This document shows, piece by piece, positions 16,669-25,590 of a stretch of DNA of 64,000 nt. The DNA comes from Actinokineospora inagensis DSM 44258. GTDB taxonomy: Bacteria; Actinomycetota; Actinomycetes; Mycobacteriales; Pseudonocardiaceae. A program made the position numbers and the translations under genes. How positions within the stretch are numbered: the first letter of the stretch is position 1; each line of letters starts with the position of its first letter. The notes under the pieces are model-generated. The model saw only the letters and a program-made list of their open reading frames with translations, did not search any database and was not told the DNA's origin. The stretch spans positions 62,001 to 126,000 of the forward strand of contig NZ_AXWW01000013.1 of NCBI RefSeq assembly GCF_000482865.1. The letters run 5' to 3'.

Positions 16669-19479
16669 TCACAGCACGATGTTGACCAGCCGCCCCGGGA
16701 CGACGATCACCTTGCGCGGCGCGCCGGAGCCGACCAGCACGGCCACCTTCTCCTCGGCCAGCGCCGCCGCCTTCACCTCGTCCTGCCCGGCACCCGCGGG
16801 CACGGTGACCCTGCCGCGGACCTTGCCGTTGACCTGGATCGGGTACTCGACGGTGTCCTCGACCAGGTAGCGCTCGTCGGCCGACGGGAACGGGCCGTGC
16901 GCCAGCGACTCGGCGCCGCCCAGCCGCTGCCACAGCTCCTCGGCGACGTGCGGGCACAGCGGGGCCAGCATCTGCACCACCGCCTCGGCGACCAGCCGCG
17001 GCGCTCCGTCGGGGAACGACTTGGTGACGTGGTTGTTCAGCTCGATCAGCTTCGCGCCCGCGGTGTTGTACCGCAGGTTCGCGTAGTCGTCGTGCACGCC
17101 CGCGATCGTCTTGTGCAGCAGCCGCAGCGTCGCCTCGTCCGGCTCGGCGTCGGTGACCCGCAGCGCGCCGGTCTCCTCGTCGACCAGGTTGCGCCACAGC
17201 CGCTGCAGGAACCGCTGCGCGCCGACGACGTCCTTGGTCGCCCACGGCCGGGAGACCTCCATCGGGCCCATGGACATCTCGTACAGCCGGAACGTGTCCG
17301 CGCCGTAGGCCTCGCACATCTCGTCGGGGGTGACGACGTTGCGCAGGCTCTTGCCCATCTTCCCGTACTCGCGGCGGACTTCCTTGCCGTCGAAGAAGAA
17401 CTTGCCGCCCTCCTCGACGACCTCGCCCGCGTTCACGTACACGCCGCGCTCGTCGGTGTAGGCGTACGCCTGGATGTAGCCCTGGTTGAACAGCCGCCGG
17501 TACGGCTCGACGCCGCTGACCTCGCCCAGGTCGTACAGGACCTTCTGCCAGAACCGGGCGTACAGCAGGTGCAGCACCGCGTGCTCGACCCCGCCGATGT
17601 ACAGGTCGACGCCGCCCGGGTCGCCGGGGGACTGGGGGCCCAGCCAGTAGCGCTCGTTCTCCGGGGCGCAGAACCGGTCCTGGTCGGTCGGGTCGACGTA
17701 GCGCAACTGGTACCAGCAGGACCCGGCCCAGTTGGGCATCGTGTTCGTGTCGCGCCGGTAGGTCTTGGGGCCGTCACCCAGGTCCAGCTCCACCTCGACC
17801 CAGTCGGTAGCGCGGGACAGCGGCGGCGACGGGACCGTGTCGGCGTCCTCCGGGTCGAACGTCCTGGGGGAGTAGTCGTCGACCTCGGGCAGCGCGACCG
17901 GCAGCATCGACTCGGGCAGCGCGATGGCGGTGCCGTCCTCGTCGTATACCACCGGGAACGGCTCACCCCAGTAGCGCTGCCGGGAGAACAGCCAGTCGCG
18001 CAGCTTGTACTGGATGGTGCCGTGCCCGTGGTCGTGTTCGGTCAGCCAGGCGATGATCGCCTTCTTGGCCTCGGCGATGCCAAGGCCGTCCAGGAACCCG
18101 GAGTTGACCGCCGGTCCGTCGCCGGTGAACGCCTCGCCGTCGAAGTCCTCGGGCGGCGCGACGGTGCGCACGACCGGCAGGCCGAACTCGGTCGCGAAGT
18201 CCCAGTCGCGCTGGTCCTGGCCGGGGACGGCCATGATCGCGCCGGTGCCGTAGCCCATCAGCACGTAGTCGGCGATGAACACCGGGATCCGGGCGCCGTT
18301 GACCGGGTTGGTCGCGTGCGCGCCGGTGAAGACGCCGGTCTTCTCCTTGTTCTCCTGGCGGTCCAGGTCCGACTTCGTCGACGCGGTGCGCCGGTAGGCC
18401 GCGACGGCCGCGGCCGGGGTGTCCGCGCCACCGGTCCACCGACCGTCCACATCGGACGGCCAGGCAGGCGCGGTGATCGCGTCGACCAGCGGGTGCTCCG
18501 GGGCCAGCACCAGGTAGGTCGCGCCGAACAGGGTGTCCGGGCGGGTGGTGAACACCTCGACGTCGGCATCCTGGGGGTCGCCGACGGTGAACCGGACCCT
18601 GGCGCCGTGCGAACGGCCGATCCAGTTGCGCTGCATCGCCTTGACCTTGTCCGGCCAGTCCAGCCGGTCCAGGTCGTCGATCAGCCGGTCGGCGTAGGCG
18701 GTGATCCGCATCATCCACTGGCGCAGGTTGCGCCGGAACACCGGGAAGTTGCCGCGCTCGCTGCGCCCGTCCGCGGTGACCTCCTCGTTGGAGACCACCG
18801 TGCCCAGGCCGGGCACCCAGTTGACCGGCGCGTCGGACAGGTAGACCAGCCGGTGCTCGTTCAGCACGGCCTGCCGCTCGCCCGCGGTCAGCCCCGCCCA
18901 CGGCCGCCCGTCCGGGGTCGCCCGCTCACCGGAGGTGAACTGCGCCTCCAAGTCGCTGATCGGCCTTGCCTTGCCCGCCGCCGGGTCGTACCAGGAGTGG
19001 AAGATCTTCAGGAAGATCCACTGCGTCCACCGGTAGTACTCCGGGTCGATGGTGGAGATCCGGCGGCGCTCGTCGTGGCCCAGCCCCAGCCTGCGGATCT
19101 GCCGCAGGTAGGTCTGGATGTTGTCCTCGGTGGTCTTGCGCGGGTGCTGCCCGGTCTGCACCGCGTACTGCTCGGCGGGCAGGCCGAACGCGTCGAAGCC
19201 CATCGTGTGCAGCACGTTGCGGCCGTTCATCCGGTGGTACCGGGCGAACACGTCGGTGCCGATGAACCCCAGCGGGTGACCGACGTGCAGCCCCGCGCCG
19301 GACGGGTACGGGAACATGTCCTGCACGAACAGCTTGTCCTCGGGCACCGGCCCGGCCAGCGGCCCGACCGGGTTCGGCGCGTGGTACGTGCCGTGCTGCT
19401 CCCAGTGGTCCTGCCAGCGCCGCTCGATCCGCCCGGCCAGCGCCGCGGTGTACCGGTGGGCAGGCTGCTCGTCAGTCAT
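16669..19479 (-). CDS. leuS: Leucyl-tRNA synthetase
   Basis: 936 residues from ATG 19479 ([14 protein letters not shown]...). It charges tRNA-Leu with leucine. The class I HIGH motif is HVGH at residues 65-68 ([16 protein letters not shown]), the KMSKS motif appears as GKMGKSLRN, and the CP1 editing domain lies between (around residues 250-450, with [12 protein letters not shown]). The length is usual for actinobacterial LeuRS. The frame upstream to 19569 is the transcribed leader, not coding. Expression is probably controlled by ribosome-mediated attenuation through the leader peptide at 19603-19641. Confidence 0.98.
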   Translation of the reverse strand: MTDEQPAHRYTAALAGRIERRWQDHWEQHGTYHAPNPVGPLAGPVPEDKLFVQDMFPYPSGAGLHVGHPLGFIGTDVFARYHRMNGRNVLHTMGFDAFGLPAEQYAVQTGQHPRKTTEDNIQTYLRQIRRLGLGHDERRRISTIDPEYYRWTQWIFLKIFHSWYDPAAGKARPISDLEAQFTSGERATPDGRPWAGLTAGERQAVLNEHRLVYLSDAPVNWVPGLGTVVSNEEVTADGRSERGNFPVFRRNLRQWMMRITAYADRLIDDLDRLDWPDKVKAMQRNWIGRSHGARVRFTVGDPQDADVEVFTTRPDTLFGATYLVLAPEHPLVDAITAPAWPSDVDGRWTGGADTPAAAVAAYRRTASTKSDLDRQENKEKTGVFTGAHATNPVNGARIPVFIADYVLMGYGTGAIMAVPGQDQRDWDFATEFGLPVVRTVAPPEDFDGEAFTGDGPAVNSGFLDGLGIAEAKKAIIAWLTEHDHGHGTIQYKLRDWLFSRQRYWGEPFPVVYDEDGTAIALPESMLPVALPEVDDYSPRTFDPEDADTVPSPPLSRATDWVEVELDLGDGPKTYRRDTNTMPNWAGSCWYQLRYVDPTDQDRFCAPENERYWLGPQSPGDPGGVDLYIGGVEHAVLHLLYARFWQKVLYDLGEVSGVEPYRRLFNQGYIQAYAYTDERGVYVNAGEVVEEGGKFFFDGKEVRREYGKMGKSLRNVVTPDEMCEAYGADTFRLYEMSMGPMEVSRPWATKDVVGAQRFLQRLWRNLVDEETGALRVTDAEPDEATLRLLHKTIAGVHDDYANLRYNTAGAKLIELNNHVTKSFPDGAPRLVAEAVVQMLAPLCPHVAEELWQRLGGAESLAHGPFPSADERYLVEDTVEYPIQVNGKVRGRVTVPAGAGQDEVKAAALAEEKVAVLVGSGAPRKVIVVPGRLVNIVL

Positions 19480-19540
19480 GGTGGAACGTCCCTCTCCGCG
19501 CTCTGGATCTACCCGCTGCTCAGCTCGAAGCGTCCTGGAA

Positions 19541-19577
19541 AAGCGAAAACCCCCCAGCCCGATGGGCATGAGGGGTT
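19541..19577 (-). terminator. Attenuator terminator of leuS
   Basis: Read on the minus strand, AACCCC...GGGGTT arms (19548-19577) enclose GCCC-loop-GGGC and are followed by TTTTCGCTTTT (19546 down), a Rho-independent terminator placed ahead of leuS. A competing antiterminator is visible: CAACC (19589-19593, plus strand) can pair with GGTTG (19574-19578), and a preceding stem GCCGCGCT/AGCGCGGC (19578-19585 with 19605-19612) provides the third alternative. Confidence 0.75.
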
Positions 19578-19602
19578 GCCGCGCTCACCAACCTGTCGCT
19601 GG

Positions 19603-19641
19603 TCAGCGCGGCCGACTAAGGAGCAGGCGGGCCACGCTCAT
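19603..19641 (-). CDS. Leucine leader peptide (MSVARLLLSRPR) for leuS attenuation
   Basis: A 12-residue frame, ATG 19641 to TGA 19603, carrying three consecutive Leu codons (CTG CTC CTT). It stands just before a set of mutually exclusive stems ending in a terminator upstream of leuS. When charged tRNA-Leu is scarce, a ribosome stalled on the Leu codons would cover the first strand of the 19578-19612 stem and free the antiterminator, allowing leuS transcription. A -10-like TAAAGT lies seven bases before the ATG, so the leader peptide is probably translated from a leaderless mRNA. The mechanism is inferred from structure; Leu attenuators are known in Actinobacteria. Confidence 0.75.
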   Translation of the reverse strand: MSVARLLLSRPR

Positions 19642-19648
19642 GGCAGCC

Positions 19649-19654
19649 ACTTTA
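19649..19654 (-). promoter_or_regulatory. Probable -10 of the leuS leader transcript
   Basis: TAAAGT on the minus strand, seven bases upstream of the leader-peptide ATG. It fits the TAnnnT actinobacterial -10 and places the start of transcription at the ATG. No convincing -35 is seen. Confidence 0.45.
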
Positions 19655-19686
19655 CCCCACCTGGTCCACTCCGTTTCGCCCCCGGG

Positions 19687-20823
19687 TCAGAGCCGGACGC
19701 CCAGAGCCACCAGTTGGGTGACCTGGGTTGTCGAGAAGTTGTCGTCGCTGACCAGCAGCAACGACCGCTCGCCGGTGCTCAGCCGGGGCCCCCAGGTGAT
19801 CCCCTCGATGTTGTCCACAGTGGACAAGTGCAGGTCGGCCAGGTCGACCAGCAGCCGCTTGGTCACCGGCCGCACACCGGTCGGGTCGACCAGGTCGCGG
19901 TTGGCGACGTTGGTGGCGCCCCTGGTGTCCACCTCGTAGACCCGGACCTTGTTGCCCACGCCCTGCACGAACGCGCGCTCCACCACCAGGAACCGGGTCG
20001 GGTCGACCGGGTCGACGGCCACGATCGCGGGCACGCCGTTCGAGGCGGCACCGGTCGCGGGCACCGGGCGGGCGAACACCGGCTCCTGCGGGTAGGCGTA
20101 CTGGGCGAGCTGGTGACCAGATCGGGTCTGCACCACGATCCGCGACAGCGCGCCGTGGTCCGGGGTGGCGTTCGGGCCGTCCTGCAGCAGCGGCCCTTCA
20201 ACCGCCGACACGACGAGCGTGCCCGCGGCCGCGTACGTCAGGCCCTCCAAAACCAGGTTCTGCTGCGGACCGCGGCCCGGGGTCATCTTCAGGTTCGCGG
20301 GCAGCGGCAACTCGTTGACGAAGGTGCCGTCGCGGCGGGTGTTGCGGATCGACGGGTCGATCAGCACCTCCGGGCGGCGCTCACCCTCCTGGCTCCACGT
20401 GTAGTTGCCGCTCCACGGGTCCACCCGGATGTCCTCGGGGTCGACCGTGGTGCCGTCCCCGGTCGCCAACGGCGGGTAGGTCTTGCCGTCCGGCCGCAGG
20501 AACGGGTGCGTGCCGGTGAACTGGACGTCGCCGATGCCGTTGGCCGAGACGTCGACGCGGGCGGTGTAGAAGCGGGCGGGCTGCAGCGCCGAGCGGTCGT
20601 CGCTGATGAACACGTACCCGCCGGTGAACGGGTCGCGGTCGATGCCGGACAACCCGCCGACGGTGGTGCCCTGGTAGGTCAGCGCGTGCGGGACGATCCG
20701 CTCGCCGATCAGCCGCACACCGCGCTGCGGCTGCGGGTGGTGCTGGGCGGAGGCGGAAGCGGGGGCGGCGAGCACGCCGGTCGCGACGGCGGCGGCGCAG
20801 ATGGCGGCTAAGGCGCGAGACAT
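19687..20823 (-). CDS. Secreted phytase-like (esterase-like) beta-propeller protein
   Basis: 378 residues from ATG 20823 (MSRALAAICAAAVATGVLAA...), a clear signal peptide with Ala-x-Ala cleavage near ASASA. The mature part matches the 'esterase-like activity of phytase' family: GTTVGGLSGIDRDPFTGGYV, PEDIRVDPWSGNYTWSQEGE, EGLTYAAAGTLVVSAVEG, DNIEGITWGPRLSTGERSLL and the terminal LLLVSDDNFS. It is probably an extracellular phosphoesterase-like enzyme; the substrate is not known. The frame can be extended 20 residues upstream without a better start. Confidence 0.85.
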   Translation of the reverse strand: MSRALAAICAAAVATGVLAAPASASAQHHPQPQRGVRLIGERIVPHALTYQGTTVGGLSGIDRDPFTGGYVFISDDRSALQPARFYTARVDVSANGIGDVQFTGTHPFLRPDGKTYPPLATGDGTTVDPEDIRVDPWSGNYTWSQEGERRPEVLIDPSIRNTRRDGTFVNELPLPANLKMTPGRGPQQNLVLEGLTYAAAGTLVVSAVEGPLLQDGPNATPDHGALSRIVVQTRSGHQLAQYAYPQEPVFARPVPATGAASNGVPAIVAVDPVDPTRFLVVERAFVQGVGNKVRVYEVDTRGATNVANRDLVDPTGVRPVTKRLLVDLADLHLSTVDNIEGITWGPRLSTGERSLLLVSDDNFSTTQVTQLVALGVRL

Positions 20824-20889
20824 GACGGACAGCACACCGCACCAGGGTGTCCGCCGGGTGGCGCGGGGACTACCGCCTAACATCGAGCC

Positions 20890-21309
20890 GTGAACCTCGT
20901 CCCGCTCGCGCCCCTGGTGGCAGGTCTCCCGCTGCTCGTCATCGGCGGACTCGGCCTGGCCGGGCGACTGCCCCGCAACCGCTTCGGCGGCGTCCGCACC
21001 CCGGCCGCGCTGCGCAGCGACGAGGCGTTCCGGGTCGCCAACAAGGTCGCGGGCCCGCCGACGGCCGTCGCGGGCCTGGTCGGTGTGCTGGGCGCGGTCG
21101 TCGGGTTCGCCCTGACCAGCACCGCCGCCGTGCTGACCGTGTCGGTGATCGCGGTGCTCGGCCTCGCGGTGATCACCCTCGCCGCCGGGGTGCTGGGCAA
21201 CCGGGCCGCCGAGGCCGTCCCCGAGCCCAAGCCCGCCGTCCCGGCCGGGTGCGCGGGCTGCCAGTGCGGCGGCTGCGACGTGCTGAGCAAGGTGTCCGGC
21301 TCGGCCTAA
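20890..21309 (+). CDS. SdpI-family membrane protein with Cys-rich tail
   Basis: 139 residues from GTG 20890. Three membrane segments (near residues 5-25, 58-78 and 80-102) and the family signature NRFGGVRTPAALRSDEAFRVANKVAG place it in the SdpI/YhfL family, which includes immunity proteins against SdpC-type toxins. Unusual for the family is the C-terminal cluster CAGCQCGGCDV, four cysteines in a CxxCxCxxC pattern that could bind a metal. Its stop overlaps the convergent yqgE stop (CTAA shared, 21306-21309). No toxin gene adjoins it. Confidence 0.8.
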   Translation: MNLVPLAPLVAGLPLLVIGGLGLAGRLPRNRFGGVRTPAALRSDEAFRVANKVAGPPTAVAGLVGVLGAVVGFALTSTAAVLTVSVIAVLGLAVITLAAGVLGNRAAEAVPEPKPAVPAGCAGCQCGGCDVLSKVSGSA

Positions 21310-21878
21310 TTCTCTCGAACGTCACCTGGATGGGTGGCCAGCAATGCCAGGGGCATGCCCTGGCGGCGCAGTACCCGACCCCAGAGGTCCTGCTCGGCGG
21401 GGGCGACCACGTCGCCGGGCAGCGCCGGGACCACGATCCAGTCGCCCCGATCGATCTCGCCCGCCAACTGGCCGACATCCCAGCCCGAGTAGCCCGCGAA
21501 TACCCGCAGACCGCGGAACTTCGGGGCCAACGCGTCCGGGTCGGCGTCCAGGTCGACCAGCGCCACCGGGCCGCGCACCCCGATCAGCCCGCGCACCCCG
21601 TCCACCTGGACCCCGGTGCGCATCGCCGCCAGGCACAGCGCGGTCTTCTGCTCGACCGGGCCGCCGACGAACACCGAACCGGGTTGGGTGACGTGCGGCC
21701 CCCAGTTCGGCAGGACGTCGTCCACCGGCACATCACTCGGCCGGTTCAGCACGACCCCGAGCGTGCCCTCACCGCGGTGATCGATGACGTAGACCACCGT
21801 GCGGCGGAAGTTGCTGTCGAGCAGGCTGGGCGCCGCGACCAGCAGCGTCCCCGGCTCGACGTCGACATCGGACGGCAC
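21306..21878 (-). CDS. YqgE/AlgH family protein
   Basis: 190 residues from GTG 21878 (VPSDVDVEPGTLLVAAPSLLD). DUF179 motifs are present: GTLLVAAPSLLDSNFRRTVV, HRGEGTLGVVLNRPSDV, VFVGGPVEQ and FAGYSGWDVGQLAGEIDRGDW. The family is widespread and cytoplasmic; AlgH is linked to alginate regulation in Pseudomonas but its biochemical role is unclear. The frame is open upstream to 21971, but family members start close to the chosen site. It is convergent with the SdpI gene and shares its stop bases. Confidence 0.92.
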   Translation of the reverse strand: MPSDVDVEPGTLLVAAPSLLDSNFRRTVVYVIDHRGEGTLGVVLNRPSDVPVDDVLPNWGPHVTQPGSVFVGGPVEQKTALCLAAMRTGVQVDGVRGLIGVRGPVALVDLDADPDALAPKFRGLRVFAGYSGWDVGQLAGEIDRGDWIVVPALPGDVVAPAEQDLWGRVLRRQGMPLALLATHPGDVREN

Positions 21879-22117
21879 ACCGACATGATCCCACCCGGAC
21901 CGGGAAGACCGGGAGCGGAGTTGGCAATACCGATCGATGCCGATCGATGCCGCGCGGGGAGCCGGGAACATCCGGGCGATTCCACACGTTGGACACAGCG
22001 GTCGGCGCCTTCGTGTCCCCCGGGCTCAACTAGAACCGCCTTCGTGGAATACCGCTCGGCTGGAGCCACGTCGCGCAACTCGCCGTGAGGCGACCGGGTG
22101 TCGGCCAGGATGGGCGG

Positions 22118-22147
22118 CCTCTCGGGGCCGCCCATCCCTGTCTGCTC
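22118..22147. terminator. Strong GC hairpin upstream of the MFS gene
   Basis: GGATGGGCGGCC (22118-22129) and its exact complement (22136-22147) with a six-base loop. It has no T-tract on either side and lies between the divergent yqgE and MFS genes, so it has no annotated gene to terminate in the rightward direction. It may be a leader structure of the MFS mRNA or end a short unannotated transcript. Confidence 0.45.
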
Positions 22148-22174
22148 TGACGGGCCTGGCTACGCTGACGAGTC

Positions 22175-23485
22175 GTGAGCACGGCCCGCACCGGATCCGA
22201 GCCAGAGGCACCCGAGCCCCAGCAGAGCAGGGTCGGGCCGCGCGCTTTGCTGGCCCTGCGTGGTTTCCGCGGGCTGCTACTCACCCGGTTCTCCGCCCAA
22301 TGGGGTGATGGGCTGTTCCAGGCCGGACTCGCCGGGGCGGTCCTGTTCAACCCCGAGCGCGCGGCCGACCCACTGGCCATCGCCGCCGGGTTCACCGCCC
22401 TGCTGCTGCCCTACTCGGTCATCGGCCCGTTCGCGGGCGCCCTGCTCGACCGCTGGGACCGGCGCCGGGTGCTGGTGGTCGCCAACGTGCTGCGCGGACT
22501 GCTGATCGTCGTGTCCGCGCTGGCGGTGGCCGTCGGGGCGAGCGGGACCGCGCTGTTCGTGCTGGCCCTGGTGGTGATCGGGGTCAGCCGGTTCATCAAC
22601 TCCGGGCTCTCCGCCGCCCTCCCGCACGTGGTGCCGGTGCGCAACCTGGTCGAGGCGAACGCGCTGGCGACCACCCTCGGCGCCGTCATCGCGGTCATCG
22701 GCGCGGGCTGCGCGGTCGGCCTGCGCGGGATCTTCGGCGACGACAACTTCGGCTCCGGCATGACCTCCGGCGTCGCGTTCGTCGGGTCGGCCGCCTCGGC
22801 TTGGTTCGCCATCCGCTTCCCGCGCGGCGCCCTCGGCCCGGACGAGGTCGACGAGCCGTCGCAGACCCTGCTCGCCGTCGCCCGCGGCCTGTTCGACGGC
22901 GGCCGCGCCGCGATCAAGACCCCGACCGTGCTCGCCGGGTTCGTCGCGCTGCTCGCGCACCGGATGGCCTTCGGGATCGCGCTGCTGGTCACCGCGCTGC
23001 TCATCCGGTTCCGGTTCGCCGCCGGACTCGGCGGGCTCGGCCAGGTCGCCGCCCTGTTCGGCGTCGGCATCCTGGTCGCGGGCCTGGTCACCGCCCGGAT
23101 CGTGGCCGCCGTCGGCTGGCGGCGCAGCCTCGCCGGGGGGCTGCTGCTCGGCGCCATCGGCGTCGTCGCGTTCGGGCTGCCGCTGACCATGCCGACCACA
23201 CTCGTCGCCGCGCTGGTGATCTCCTTCGCCGGGCAGGTGGTCAAGCTGTGCGTGGACGCCGCCGTCCAGCGCGACATCGGCGACGAGCTGCGCGGACGGG
23301 TGTTCTCCCTCTACGACACCCTGGTCAACGTCGCCCAGGTCGTCTCGGTCGCGCTCGCCGCGCTGGTCGTGGCCCCGGACGGGGCCTCGCCGCTACTCGT
23401 CCTCGCCGCCGGGGCCTGCTACCTCGTCGGACTCGGCGGGTTCGCCATCGTGTCCCGAGCGTCCCGAGCGGCCCGAATCTCCTGA
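22175..23485 (+). CDS. MFS transporter
   Basis: 436 residues from GTG 22175 with about twelve membrane spans. The MFS signature between spans 2 and 3 is present (GPFAGALLDRWDRRRVLVVA). The central loop is hydrophilic, and a C-terminal half repeat contains DELRGRVFSLYDTLVN, typical of the ENTS/MFS_3 (EntS-like) efflux group. The substrate is unknown, drug or siderophore export being common for that group. Its last 93 bp overlap the convergent cca gene. Confidence 0.9.
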   Translation: MSTARTGSEPEAPEPQQSRVGPRALLALRGFRGLLLTRFSAQWGDGLFQAGLAGAVLFNPERAADPLAIAAGFTALLLPYSVIGPFAGALLDRWDRRRVLVVANVLRGLLIVVSALAVAVGASGTALFVLALVVIGVSRFINSGLSAALPHVVPVRNLVEANALATTLGAVIAVIGAGCAVGLRGIFGDDNFGSGMTSGVAFVGSAASAWFAIRFPRGALGPDEVDEPSQTLLAVARGLFDGGRAAIKTPTVLAGFVALLAHRMAFGIALLVTALLIRFRFAAGLGGLGQVAALFGVGILVAGLVTARIVAAVGWRRSLAGGLLLGAIGVVAFGLPLTMPTTLVAALVISFAGQVVKLCVDAAVQRDIGDELRGRVFSLYDTLVNVAQVVSVALAALVVAPDGASPLLVLAAGACYLVGLGGFAIVSRASRAARIS

Positions 23486-24940
23486 GTCCCCTGAGTCTCG
23501 CGCAGCCACGGCCAGCCCCTGGGCGCGCGCCCAGGACAACAGCGCCGCCACCGCGTCGTCGTAGTCCAGCGGGCCCTGGTCGAGCCGCAGCTCCTTGAGG
23601 AACGACCACGCCTTGCCGACCAGCGGGCCGGGCGGGACGTCGAGCAGCCGCATGATCTCGTTGCCGTCCAGGTCCGGCCGCACCCTGGCCAGGTCCTCCT
23701 CGGCGGCCAGCCGGGTGATGCGCTCCTCCAGGCCGTCGTAGGTGCGCTGCAGGGTGCTCGCCTTGCGCCGGTTGCGGGTGGTGCAGTCGGCCCGGACCAG
23801 CTTGTGCAGCCGGGGGAGCAGGTCGCCCGCGTCGGTGACGTACCGGCGGACGGCGGAGTCGGTCCACTCGCCCTTGCCGTAGCCGTGGAACCGCAGGTGC
23901 AGGAACACCAGCCGGGAGACGTCCTCGATGACCTCCTTCGAGTACCGCAGCTCCCGCAAGCGCTTGCGGGTCAGCTTGGCGCCGACCACCTCGTGGTGGT
24001 GGAAGCTGACCCCGCCGCCCGGGATGTGCCTGCGGGTGTCCGGCTTGCCGATGTCGTGCAGCAGCGCGGCCAGCCGCAACACCAGGTCCGGGCCGCCCTC
24101 CTCCAGGTCGATCGCCTGGTCGAGCACCACCAGCGAGTGCTCGTAGACGTCCTTGTGCTGGTGGTGCTCGTCGATCTCCAGCCGCATCGCCGGTACCTCG
24201 GGCAGCACGTGGTCGGCCAGCCCGCTGTCGACCAGCAGCCGGACGCCCTCGCGGGGGTGCGCGCCGCAGAGCAGCTTGCTCAGCTCGGCCTGCACCCGCT
24301 CGGCGGTGATCCGGGCGATCTCCCCGGCCATGTCGCGCAGCGCGTCGAGCACCCGCGGCGCCGGGGTGAAGTCGAGTTGGCTGACGAACCGGGCCGCGCG
24401 CAGCATCCGCAGCGGGTCGTCGGCGAAGGACTCCTGCGGGGTCGCGGGCGTGTCGAGCAGCCGCTGGGCGAGCGCGTCCAGCCCGTTGTGCGGGTCGATG
24501 AACTGCTTTGTCGACAAGTCGATGGCCATCGCGTTGACGGTGAAGTCGCGGCGCACCAGATCCGCCTCGATCGAGTCACCGAACTGGACATCGGGGTTGC
24601 GGCTCACCCGGTCGTATGAGTCCGACCGGAACGTGGTGATCTCGCACTGCGCGCCGCGCTTGGCCGCCCCCACCGTGCCGAACGCGATCCCGGTGTCCCA
24701 GACCGCCTCCGCCCACCCGCCGACCAGCCGCAGGATCTCCTGCGGCCGGGCGTCGGTGGTGAAGTCCAGGTCGTTGCCCAACCGGCCGAGCATCGCGTCC
24801 CGGACACTGCCGCCGACCAGGTAGAGCCGGTACCCGGCGGCGGCGAACCGGGCCGCCAGCTCGTCGGCGACCGGCGAGACGCGCAGCAGCTCGGCAACGG
24901 CGTTGCGGGCGGCGTTGGTCGTGGCAGACGTTCGAGACAC
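23393..24940 (-). CDS. CCA-adding tRNA nucleotidyltransferase
   Basis: About 515 residues from GTG 24940 ([20 protein letters not shown]); GTG 24964 is possible. It adds or repairs the 3'-CCA of tRNAs, needed here because the encoded tRNAs lack CCA. Class II nucleotidyltransferase motifs: [20 protein letters not shown] with the DxD metal ligands, and [11 protein letters not shown]. An HD domain follows ([11 protein letters not shown]), giving the actinobacterial PcnA/CCA form. The last ~30 residues are a low-complexity D/S/G tail antisense to the MFS gene end, which suggests a relaxed terminus. Confidence 0.93.
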   Translation of the reverse strand: MSRTSATTNAARNAVAELLRVSPVADELAARFAAAGYRLYLVGGSVRDAMLGRLGNDLDFTTDARPQEILRLVGGWAEAVWDTGIAFGTVGAAKRGAQCEITTFRSDSYDRVSRNPDVQFGDSIEADLVRRDFTVNAMAIDLSTKQFIDPHNGLDALAQRLLDTPATPQESFADDPLRMLRAARFVSQLDFTPAPRVLDALRDMAGEIARITAERVQAELSKLLCGAHPREGVRLLVDSGLADHVLPEVPAMRLEIDEHHQHKDVYEHSLVVLDQAIDLEEGGPDLVLRLAALLHDIGKPDTRRHIPGGGVSFHHHEVVGAKLTRKRLRELRYSKEVIEDVSRLVFLHLRFHGYGKGEWTDSAVRRYVTDAGDLLPRLHKLVRADCTTRNRRKASTLQRTYDGLEERITRLAAEEDLARVRPDLDGNEIMRLLDVPPGPLVGKAWSFLKELRLDQGPLDYDDAVAALLSWARAQGLAVAARDSGDSGDSGRSGRSGHDGEPAESDEVAGPGGEDE

Positions 24941-25020
24941 GATGGACGAGCGTATCCGCACCACCCGGCCGGGACGCGCACGCCCGTCCCGACTGCGCCG
25001 TTCGCACTACCATCGCGGTC

Positions 25021-25569
25021 ATGCCCCCGTCGTCCGGCAGGTCCCGAGGTGCCCGCACCGGGCGCCGGTTCCGCCGACGCGGCCGCAGGCTGACCACCGT
25101 CGACGAGACCTCGGCCGGTGGGCTCGTGGTCGACCCGGCCACCAGGTCGGTCGCGCTGATCGGCAGGCTGGACCGGCGCGGACGGCTGCTCTGGTCGCTG
25201 CCCAAGGGCCACATCGAGCCGGGGGAGACCCCGGAGCAGACGGCCGTGCGCGAGGTCGCCGAGGAGACCGGCATCGACGGCGAGGTGGTCCGCCCGCTCG
25301 GCACCATCGACTACTGGTTCATCGCCGACGGCACGAAGCGGATCCACAAAACGGTGCACCACTTCCTGCTCCGGGCCTACTCTTTCGAGCTGTCCGACGA
25401 AGACCTCGAGGTGACCGAGGTCGCGTGGGTGGCGCTCGACGAGTTGGACGACCGACTCGCCTACGCCGACGAGCGCCGTCTCGTCCGCAAGGCGAGGCAA
25501 CTACTCTCCGAGCATCCGCTTTCACTCGATCCGGTGGAGCGGGATCTACCCGAGGTCGGACGGGCCTGA
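25021..25569 (+). CDS. Nudix hydrolase
   Basis: 182 residues. The first ~25 are Arg-rich and may be disordered. The Nudix box is intact: GHIEPGE...REVAEETGI with the metal-binding REVAEE helix, preceded by SAGGLVVDP. It resembles the mycobacterial MutT4/Rv3908-type protein, which is found in this same place near murJ. Likely substrates are oxidised or dinucleotide nucleoside diphosphates. It is divergent from cca and 22 bp before the DUF6049 gene, with which it may be co-transcribed. Confidence 0.92.
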   Translation: MPPSSGRSRGARTGRRFRRRGRRLTTVDETSAGGLVVDPATRSVALIGRLDRRGRLLWSLPKGHIEPGETPEQTAVREVAEETGIDGEVVRPLGTIDYWFIADGTKRIHKTVHHFLLRAYSFELSDEDLEVTEVAWVALDELDDRLAYADERRLVRKARQLLSEHPLSLDPVERDLPEVGRA

Positions 25570-25590
25570 CCCGATGGCTGGAGAGAAGCC

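Noticed and set aside
22044-22088. A 14-codon frame (VEYRSAGATSRNSP) before the GC hairpin
   Set aside because: No Shine-Dalgarno sequence and no conserved residue pattern I can recognise; kept only as context for the hairpin.
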